Shown here in pieces: positions 38,697 to 45,594 of a stretch of 45,594 nucleotides of DNA. Every line of letters starts with the position of its first letter. Positions within the stretch are counted from its first letter, which is position 1. The notes beneath the pieces were generated by a model. The model was not told where the DNA came from, made no database searches, and worked only from the letters and a program-made list of their open reading frames with translations. The translations under genes and the position numbers were made by a program. Source of the stretch: Chloroflexi bacterium HGW-Chloroflexi-8 (GTDB lineage Bacteria; Chloroflexota; Anaerolineae; Anaerolineales; Anaerolineaceae); assembly GCA_002841995.1 (NCBI GenBank), contig PHBS01000008.1, positions 1 through 45,594 of the forward strand, given 5' to 3'.

Positions 38697-39233
38697 ATGG
38701 AAAACACTTCGATCTTCAAACAAAAAAGAATCTTTCTACCTTTCAGCACCGGCTTATTAGGCGCAATATCGCTCATAACAATCTACTTTGGGATTGTCTC
38801 GTGGGCTGAGAGCCCGGCTCACGCAGCGGAGTTCTTTTGGCAGGATCGTTGGATTGTTCTCCCAATTATTATCGGGTTTGGGGTGCAGGCTGCCTTGTAT
38901 ACCATCCTGAAATTGAGATTGTATTTGCCGGTAACAAAGATAGGACCAGATGGATTGTCGCGCTTTCCAGCCACAGGAACCAGTATAGGCGCCAGCGGAA
39001 CTACCTCGACTGTGGCGATGGTGGCTTGTTGCGCACACCATATTACGGATGTACTGCCGATCCTGGGATTGACGGCAGCAGCTACTTTCCTGGCAAATTA
39101 CCGCCTACTCTTTATGTGGGTAGGCCTGGGCACAACCCTTCTAGGCATCAGCTATATGGTCCATCTTATCATTCGCGAAAGGCGAAGAGCAATGCCATTA
39201 CTATTTGATGCCCTCCTTGCAAAGGAATTATGA
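38697..39233 (+). CDS. Multi-TM protein with VACCAHH motif
   Basis: TTSTVAMVACCAHHITDVLPILGLTAAATFLANYR. Confidence 0.65.
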   Translation: MENTSIFKQKRIFLPFSTGLLGAISLITIYFGIVSWAESPAHAAEFFWQDRWIVLPIIIGFGVQAALYTILKLRLYLPVTKIGPDGLSRFPATGTSIGASGTTSTVAMVACCAHHITDVLPILGLTAAATFLANYRLLFMWVGLGTTLLGISYMVHLIIRERRRAMPLLFDALLAKEL

Positions 39234-39775
39234 TGAAATTTCGTTCAATTGTTGTTATCGTTACGATTGGTGCGTTTTTACTCACTGCCTGTAACGGGCA
39301 AAACCCATCGCAGGCTCTAACGGCTGAATCAACCATTCAATACGAGCCAGCCCAGTCTGAACCAACGACTGGTCCTACCCAAGGAATGGTCACAACCCTG
39401 GAAGTAGAGGTTCCTGCTAATCTTACAAAATCAGACGCTCAAGGCGCTGTGACAATGGAGATTACACCGACCAATCTAGAAAATCCCGGCGATGCCGTGA
39501 TCTTTGATGTCTTAATGGATACCCATTCGGTCGATCTCAGCATGGATCTTGCTCTACTCGCTGTTCTTTCCACGGATACCGGAAAAACCGTTCAGGCAAC
39601 CTTATGGGACGCACCGCGGGGTGGTCACCACGTGGAAGGGAAGCTTTCATTCCAATCTACTAAAGATGGATCTGATTTGCTAGACGGCGCGAAGAGCGTC
39701 ACAATCACCATTTCTAATGTGGATGCGCCAACTCGTATCTTTATCTGGTCTATATCAGGAGTTTCGGGAGGATAG
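39230..39775 (+). CDS. Lipoprotein, hypothetical
   Basis: LLTACNGQ lipobox; overlaps upstream stop (operon). Confidence 0.7.
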   Translation: MMKFRSIVVIVTIGAFLLTACNGQNPSQALTAESTIQYEPAQSEPTTGPTQGMVTTLEVEVPANLTKSDAQGAVTMEITPTNLENPGDAVIFDVLMDTHSVDLSMDLALLAVLSTDTGKTVQATLWDAPRGGHHVEGKLSFQSTKDGSDLLDGAKSVTITISNVDAPTRIFIWSISGVSGG

Positions 39776-39776
39776 A

Positions 39777-40013
39777 ATGTCCAAAAAGCATGGCCTTATC
39801 ATGATTGCTTGCTGCTTGATCGCCTTAGGCGCAGCAGCTGCTGTCTTATTTTTCAAAGTTCCAATCAATAACATGTTCATTATACTGATGTTTTTGCTGT
39901 GTCCTCTATCACATCTCATGATGATGGGTATGATGAAGAAGAATGGGCATGAGCACCTTCAATCTACTGACAATTCCTCTGTGTCTTTGCCAAAAAGCCA
40001 GGAAAAAGTCTAG
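39777..40013 (+). CDS. DUF2933-like small membrane protein
   Basis: MSKKHGLIMIACCLIALGAAAAVLFFKVPINNMFIILMFLLCPLSHLMMMGMMKK. Confidence 0.65.
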   Translation: MSKKHGLIMIACCLIALGAAAAVLFFKVPINNMFIILMFLLCPLSHLMMMGMMKKNGHEHLQSTDNSSVSLPKSQEKV

Positions 40014-40016
40014 AAG

Positions 40017-40628
40017 ATGATGAACAGAAGATCTCCGGATCATTCCATGGAAAAGCGATCCAATCCCATCTTTCGCTTTATGCGGATATTTGGAAATAAA
40101 AAACGGGATTATGTGATCCTGGGGATGGCTGGAATTGCTGTCTTGGCTTTCATATACTTCGGGATTCTCGGATTGAACCACGCAGGTCAAAAGCTTCAAT
40201 ATAGTCCCGCAGACATAGTGTATGGAAAAAAGATCCACGCCGTGCATGGAATGGATATCGACCGAAGCACCCAGGTTCTAGAAACATTCCCTGCGAATCT
40301 GAGTGAGGAACCGAAGATTCGCGTCTCTGAGACCTTCTTTGATTTCGGTGAAGTCAATTCTCATATTGTTTTGAGGCGCATATTTATCATTGCGAACACT
40401 GGTCAATCTGCATTAATCATCCAGCGCGCCTACACAACATGCGGCTGCACTGTGGCAGATCTCACGGCATCTGAGATTCCACCGGGCAAAGTTGTGTTAA
40501 TGACCCTCCAATTTGATCCGGGTTTTCATGAGATGCGCGGAACTACGGTCCGTCGTGGCATTCTGATCGAGACTAATGATCCTAATCATCCCATTCAGGA
40601 AATTTGGTTTCAGGCATCCGTTCGCTAA
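40017..40628 (+). CDS. DUF1573-domain protein
   Basis: VSETFFDFGEVNSHIVLRRIFIIANTGQSALIIQRAYTTCGCTVADL. Confidence 0.85.
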   Translation: MMNRRSPDHSMEKRSNPIFRFMRIFGNKKRDYVILGMAGIAVLAFIYFGILGLNHAGQKLQYSPADIVYGKKIHAVHGMDIDRSTQVLETFPANLSEEPKIRVSETFFDFGEVNSHIVLRRIFIIANTGQSALIIQRAYTTCGCTVADLTASEIPPGKVVLMTLQFDPGFHEMRGTTVRRGILIETNDPNHPIQEIWFQASVR

Positions 40629-40659
40629 ATTGATGTTGATTTTGCCATAGGAAATTACC

Positions 40660-41742
40660 ATGACGACATCTCTAAAGTTTTCCCGCCGTGAATTCCTGAA
40701 GAAAGTTACTGGAGGATTGGCTGTAATGGCTATGACACCTCCCAAAAAATGGCTCGCGCAGGTTTCATTTCCGCAGGAAGAAAGATTGGGTAGGGTAACT
40801 ATCGGAATGGCGGAAGTCAAGACTAAACCTGATGCAGACAGCCCTACGATAGCAAAAGTCTATGAGGATGCTATTGTCCCGTGGTTGCATGAAGTGGTGG
40901 GGCGCCGGCCCTATCGGCGGAACCAACGCTGGGTAGAGACTCCTCAAGGGTATATCTGGACGCCCTATCTCCAGCCAGTTAGAAACATAAGCAATAACCC
41001 AATAAACACCTTGTCTGAAACCGGCCTGGGGCAAGGAATGTGGGCTGAGGTAACCCAACCTTATGTCGATTTGTCTCTGGCAAACCCACCAGCTCGTTCG
41101 CCTTGGTTGAAGGAAGACCAAACCCCTCGTTTATACTTCTCGCAGGTTGTTTGGATTGACCAGATCAAGAAAAGCGATGATGATCAAACTTGGTATCGGG
41201 TGAACGAGCGTTATGGTTATGGAGATATATTCTGGGCAAAGGCTGAGGCGTTCCGCTCATTAACCAACAAAGATGTTGCGCCTATTCATCCCGAGGTGGC
41301 AAACAAACGTATTGTCGTCAACATTGCATACCAGACGATATCATGCTTCGAGGGTAAAAAGGAAATCTATTTCGCATTAGTATCAACGGGGATTCGGGAA
41401 GATATGAACGGAAAGATATCCCCACAATGGGAAACTCCCTTGGGAAACTGGCCTATATGGAGAAAAGTAATTTCGGTTCATATGTCTGGCGGATCCACAG
41501 GAGGTGGGTATGACCTCCCAGGAGTGAGCTGGGTCAGCCTGTTTGAAGCTAATGGGGTGGCTATTCATTCAACATTTTGGCACAACAACTTTGGTGAGCA
41601 AATGTCACATGGCTGTGTGAACGCAGCACCTGAAGATGCAAAATGGATATTTCGCTGGGCAAATCCAATTGTTCCTTATGACCCAGGAGATCTGACGGTC
41701 GGCATGCCGGGTGGAACAAATGTGGAAGTAATCGAGGCTTGA
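40660..41742 (+). CDS. YkuD L,D-transpeptidase, Tat-like signal
   Basis: FSRREFLKKVTGG; IHSTFWHNNFGEQMSHGCVNAAPEDAKWIF. Confidence 0.9.
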   Translation: MTTSLKFSRREFLKKVTGGLAVMAMTPPKKWLAQVSFPQEERLGRVTIGMAEVKTKPDADSPTIAKVYEDAIVPWLHEVVGRRPYRRNQRWVETPQGYIWTPYLQPVRNISNNPINTLSETGLGQGMWAEVTQPYVDLSLANPPARSPWLKEDQTPRLYFSQVVWIDQIKKSDDDQTWYRVNERYGYGDIFWAKAEAFRSLTNKDVAPIHPEVANKRIVVNIAYQTISCFEGKKEIYFALVSTGIREDMNGKISPQWETPLGNWPIWRKVISVHMSGGSTGGGYDLPGVSWVSLFEANGVAIHSTFWHNNFGEQMSHGCVNAAPEDAKWIFRWANPIVPYDPGDLTVGMPGGTNVEVIEA

Positions 41743-41882
41743 TTTTTCGTGCGATGATTCTCTGAATTCAATTAAGATCAAATTACTTCTATGGGGCATT
41801 TTATTCTCATTATTCATAGAGGCTTAATTTTCGGTATAATAAAATCGGATAGTTTATATCTACTTAAGGAGTTTAAAGATCT

Positions 41883-42722
41883 ATGTTACCTAGTTATCTA
41901 CTTGCCTTGCGTGAAGGATTGGAAGCAGCTCTGATCATTGGGATTGTTTTGAGTGTGTTGCGCAAAATGGATCACCAGATACTCAACTCTGCTGTCTGGA
42001 TTGGTGTAATAAACGCAATTGTGATCAGCGTGTTGGCTGCCTTGAGTCTAAATTGGATCGGAGCGGAATTTGAGGGAAGGGGAGAACAATTATTTGAAGG
42101 AATCACCATGTTCTTCGCTGCCGGCATTTTGACCTGGATGGTTTTTTGGATGCGAAATCAATCCATTTTAATGAAGCAAAAGATCGAATCTTCTGTGCGC
42201 CAAGCAACAGAAGTACAAAGACAGAAAGCTTTGTTTTTATTGGCTTTTCTTGCGGTGGTACGAGAGGGAATTGAACTTGCACTCTTCTTACTGGCTATCC
42301 GTGGGACAACCAATCCATTTCAGGAATACCTTGGAGCCGGTTTGGGTATAACTTCTGCGGCGCTTATCGGGTGGGCCGTTTTCGCCACGACTCGAAAGCT
42401 GAGTCTCACGCGATTCTTCCAAGGAACAAACGTTCTATTGGCGTTGTTCGCGGCGGGTTTGGTGGGACTTGGAATTCACGAATTTAATGAATTAAGTTGG
42501 ATTCCTTCGATTGTTGAAAATGTTTGGAACTTCAATTCGATGTTACCCGACCAATCAACAGTAGGGCAATTACTCAAGGCATTAGTTGGTTACAACAGTA
42601 GTCCTTCCCTGAGCCAGGTTATTGGATACTTTGGTTACTTTCTCATTTTGGCTCTGCTATTTTGGGTCAGACGGCAGAAATCACTTGAGAGAGACCTTAA
42701 AACAACTCAAAAGGTAGACTGA
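41883..42722 (+). CDS. FTR1-family iron permease
   Basis: LREGLEAALIIGIVLS and VVREGIELALFLLAI (REGxE motifs). Confidence 0.9.
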   Translation: MLPSYLLALREGLEAALIIGIVLSVLRKMDHQILNSAVWIGVINAIVISVLAALSLNWIGAEFEGRGEQLFEGITMFFAAGILTWMVFWMRNQSILMKQKIESSVRQATEVQRQKALFLLAFLAVVREGIELALFLLAIRGTTNPFQEYLGAGLGITSAALIGWAVFATTRKLSLTRFFQGTNVLLALFAAGLVGLGIHEFNELSWIPSIVENVWNFNSMLPDQSTVGQLLKALVGYNSSPSLSQVIGYFGYFLILALLFWVRRQKSLERDLKTTQKVD

Positions 42723-43168
42723 TGAAAAAAAGATTAATAGCTAATTTATTGTTTGGTTTAATGTTATTGGTGTTGACCGCTTGTCAATCAGCTGCAATTA
42801 CGCCAAGCGCTTCTATTCCGCCGGAAATTGGCAAAGTAATACAAGTGGAAGGGGGATCATATCGAGACATTTCAGTGACTGATTTATTAGGGCTAATGGA
42901 TAAAAAAGACTTTTTACTCATAAATGTACACATACCATTTGAAGGAAATTTTCCGAATACAGACGCATCCATTCCTTACGATACGATTGGTCAAAACCTG
43001 GATAAGTTACCGAATGATAAGGCTGCAAAAATTGCTTTATATTGTCGAAGTGACAGAATGAGCACTATTGCTGCCGCTGAATTGGTAAAACTCGGTTACA
43101 CCAACATTTGGAATCTGGATGGTGGAATGGCTGCGTGGGAACAAGCCGGGCAACCGATTGAAAGATAA
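42722..43168 (+). CDS. Rhodanese-like lipoprotein
   Basis: Lipobox VLTAC; KIALYCRSDRMSTIAAAELVKLGYTNIWNLDGGMAAWEQAG. Confidence 0.85.
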   Translation: MKKRLIANLLFGLMLLVLTACQSAAITPSASIPPEIGKVIQVEGGSYRDISVTDLLGLMDKKDFLLINVHIPFEGNFPNTDASIPYDTIGQNLDKLPNDKAAKIALYCRSDRMSTIAAAELVKLGYTNIWNLDGGMAAWEQAGQPIER

Positions 43169-43289
43169 AAAGAACCGTAATATGCAACTCCTATAAAGTT
43201 TCCTTTAGTAATTAAAAATTAGAACATTGTTGCCCCTTAAGACTCTAGAAGAAGGATGTAGCAAGAACGAAGTGCACACCGTTCCATTA

Positions 43290-44594
43290 TTATTTTCCCT
43301 TTCTTTGAGAAAACCAGATGCTACCATCCTTTTCGGCTCGCTTCCCATTTCGTAATCCGTGCAAATTGGTTAAGAAAGAGTTATATACCAACCCACCCAG
43401 AGAAAGATTGATCTCCCCCTGAATAGCTCTTTGGCAATTTAGATTATCACAAAACACATACAGGGTTCCATTTGAGGCTTCGTAAAACTTCATCCATTTC
43501 TGTTTTCTTGAAATTTGATCTTTACTCACATCCCGCTCCACCTCGATGAATATTACCTCACCTGTTTTGGGATCAACAGCAACAATATCCGGGATATATG
43601 TTTCACCGGTAGATAGATTAATAGACTGTGCCCGTCCTGGAATCTGGTAACCTTCATCTAATAGGATTTCCCCAGCCTGAATATTCAGAATGGTATGTTC
43701 TGGTGAAGAATGATGTCTTAACAACCTATCAAATTCATTTTCCTTCGGGGGTTTACCACTTAATGCTTGATATGCAACTTGACCATCCTGAGTCAGGTGT
43801 AACACCGCGGGTTGATTTCCGCCAGAACTTGATCCTTGCTCCAATACACCCCCAATTTGTTCAATTAAGATCGGGCATGATTTATCCTCTGTTGTCATCA
43901 GCCAATTTAAGGCTTCGTCCAGATTTTTATTTGCTGCCGATAACGAAAGACGATTAGCCATCACCTTTATGATAGTCGGTCGTAAAGCGATCCCCATTTC
44001 GCCCATCACAAGAATTGCGGTCGACGTTTTCTCAAAGGTCTTCGACTCCTTCCAGGTTTTTATCCAATCAGGAATAGTTGTGAGGGTTCCTGGATTATCA
44101 GTGGCCAGGTTTGGCGATTGAATGTCTAGAGACACAACATTTTTCTGTACCTGTCGAAGAGCAGATAGGTGGGCTTCTAAGGCAGATTTCTCAGCCAGTA
44201 ATTTCTTGTTCAAATCTTGTGCGGCCAATAATGTTTGTTCCAGATCAGCATACTTTTGGCTGAGTTCTTGCAAACTATGTTTGAGTTGAATAGCTTTATC
44301 TGGCATTTTCTTTATTGAAGCATTACCCTGCATAGCACGCAGTCGGACATGAATCAAATATGCCAGGTCATCATCGCTAAACGATTCCAACGGACGGGTC
44401 GCTTTTTCACAGGATTCATCGTAATCCTGATCCAGAAACCTCAAAAGGGCGACAAGTTGCTTATGGGCATTTTCCCATAATTTCTGAGCGTTGGTTTGCA
44501 TTTTCTGCTCGTGTTCCTCACTTTGCCCGATAATGTCTCTGGAGATCCGAATTGACTGGTTCCGTTGGAATTCCTCTAACGTGAAATCAACCAC
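43290..44594 (-). CDS. Coiled-coil protein with C-terminal PD-(D/E)XK-like domain
   Basis: Heptad region SLQELSQKYADLEQTLLAAQDLNKKLLAEKSALEAHLSALRQ; YIPDIVAVDPKTGEVIFIEVERDV...RKQKWMKFYEASNGTLYVFCDN. Confidence 0.55.
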   Translation of the reverse strand: MVDFTLEEFQRNQSIRISRDIIGQSEEHEQKMQTNAQKLWENAHKQLVALLRFLDQDYDESCEKATRPLESFSDDDLAYLIHVRLRAMQGNASIKKMPDKAIQLKHSLQELSQKYADLEQTLLAAQDLNKKLLAEKSALEAHLSALRQVQKNVVSLDIQSPNLATDNPGTLTTIPDWIKTWKESKTFEKTSTAILVMGEMGIALRPTIIKVMANRLSLSAANKNLDEALNWLMTTEDKSCPILIEQIGGVLEQGSSSGGNQPAVLHLTQDGQVAYQALSGKPPKENEFDRLLRHHSSPEHTILNIQAGEILLDEGYQIPGRAQSINLSTGETYIPDIVAVDPKTGEVIFIEVERDVSKDQISRKQKWMKFYEASNGTLYVFCDNLNCQRAIQGEINLSLGGLVYNSFLTNLHGLRNGKRAEKDGSIWFSQRKGK

Positions 44595-45139
44595 TTGTTT
44601 TTCTCCAATTCTGATTTCAACTGTCGCGCATCCGCCAAAATCTGGATAGCCTGGTCCTGGTTTTTCTGTTCAGGCGCGCTGATCCACTGCAAAGCGCTGC
44701 GGGCAGCCTCAAGGTAGCTTAGAGTGGTCGAGAGTATTTTCTCATGGAGTCCCATACCGATTGGAGGAACTCGGGTGCGGTCAACCTGTTGAGTAAGTTC
44801 AACAGCGTGCTGGAGAGTCTGCTGCGCAGACCTGGACTGTGAAAAGAGATCCCCTTGCTGTTCAGCAGCGATCACATGCGCGATCTCACCATCTAAAACA
44901 GTCAACTCTGATATCCATGTTTGAGCAGATCGCCGGTAATCCTCAACCGCCTTAACCTCGGGCAGCAAGAGAACTGGCTTCCCTTGTTCATCCAAAGGAG
45001 AAACGAGGGCACCGATAATCGTGAAAATCACAGCCAGACTCAAAAGTATCCACCCTAACTTTTGCAGCTTTTCTTCTGAAATATGGATTTCTGGATCACT
45101 CTGATTAATCACTGTCATGACTAAATTCTCCAATTTCAA
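44576..45139 (-). CDS. Membrane protein, hypothetical
   Basis: One TM segment, helical remainder; overlaps both neighbours (operon). Confidence 0.6.
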   Translation of the reverse strand: MKLENLVMTVINQSDPEIHISEEKLQKLGWILLSLAVIFTIIGALVSPLDEQGKPVLLLPEVKAVEDYRRSAQTWISELTVLDGEIAHVIAAEQQGDLFSQSRSAQQTLQHAVELTQQVDRTRVPPIGMGLHEKILSTTLSYLEAARSALQWISAPEQKNQDQAIQILADARQLKSELEKNKWLISR

Positions 45140-45569
45140 GAATCTGTGTGATGACTTCCATGTCGGAAGCAGCAGAGTTTCGTTTTTCCCTTTGTTTCAA
45201 ATCCGCAATCACCTGTTTGCCTCGCTCGTAATCGATATTGCGGATAAATTCAATTCTTTCAGCAACGACTTCGAAAACAGGGGTGGTTATATTAGGTCGG
45301 TAACGCAACTGAATATGTCCTTCCACCCCAATCCGACTGCCTTTTTGAACATGTCCATACACCAACTCGGCCAGGGTGCCGTAAATAAGTACACGTAATC
45401 CCTTCACTGGTTTCGATTCCGGGCTGCCATCGATCATCAGATATAGGCGAACATAAGGGATGGGATCTTGATTCTGGGGACGCAAATAATCAAAATAGAT
45501 ATCCCCGGTGATGTCGCCACGCTGCCATGTTAGATTGCCTTGTGCCATAATTTGTACTCTCCTCTTCAT
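45105..45569 (-). CDS. OB-fold/SSB-like protein
   Basis: GNLTWQRGDITGDIYFDYLRPQNQDPIPYVRLYLMIDG...RVLIYGTLAELVYGHVQKGSRIGVEGHIQLR. Confidence 0.5.
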   Translation of the reverse strand: MKRRVQIMAQGNLTWQRGDITGDIYFDYLRPQNQDPIPYVRLYLMIDGSPESKPVKGLRVLIYGTLAELVYGHVQKGSRIGVEGHIQLRYRPNITTPVFEVVAERIEFIRNIDYERGKQVIADLKQREKRNSAASDMEVITQILEIGEFSHDSD

Positions 45570-45594
45570 GAATGTTTGTTTGAATACGAAAGCC

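Noticed and set aside
1-45594. CRISPR arrays, rRNA and tRNA genes
   Set aside because: No regularly spaced direct repeats with unique spacers and no rRNA or convincing tRNA cloverleaf seen by eye; a covariance-model scan would be needed to exclude tRNAs.

Overview
The window is a metal-handling, redox and envelope island. Gene content suggests a Chloroflexota/Anaerolineae-like organism (inference only). It carries two multicopper oxidases, a CopA-type P-ATPase with YHS and HMA domains, several cupredoxin/CuA proteins, DoxX, YHS, SHOCT and Met-rich proteins, FTR1, Lgt, a YkuD transpeptidase and several two-component systems. It also has a reverse-transsulfuration pair (CBS/CGL-type), a GGDEF/HD-GYP pair and, at the right edge, an OB-fold/membrane/nuclease-like operon. 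Main hunt results: (1) two genes split by in-frame TGA look like selenoproteins. One is a rhodanese with CTU in place of CTC; the other is a DUF1573-like protein with GCU. Both have continuous homologous-looking sequence after the TGA and a hairpin at bacterial-SECIS distance, a perfect 7-bp stem with a GUU loop in the second. (2) Seven copies of a 16-bp palindrome, YAGGCWNWATNGCYTA, six of them centred about 75-120 bp upstream of metal/redox genes, suggest an undescribed regulon, plausibly controlled by one of the two NarL-type regulators encoded here. (3) Three operators made of four heptamers phased at 11 bp lie upstream of three Met-rich protein genes and flank an OmpR-type system whose sensor has a Met-rich extracytoplasmic loop. 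(4) An attenuator-like leader precedes the CBS gene. (5) An orphan electron-transfer module combines CuA, haem c and Fe-S proteins. Decayed second copies of island genes (lgt, doxX, copA-like HMA, ccdA, NHL, M23) are scattered through the window. All homology calls are from reading the sequence; no searches were run.
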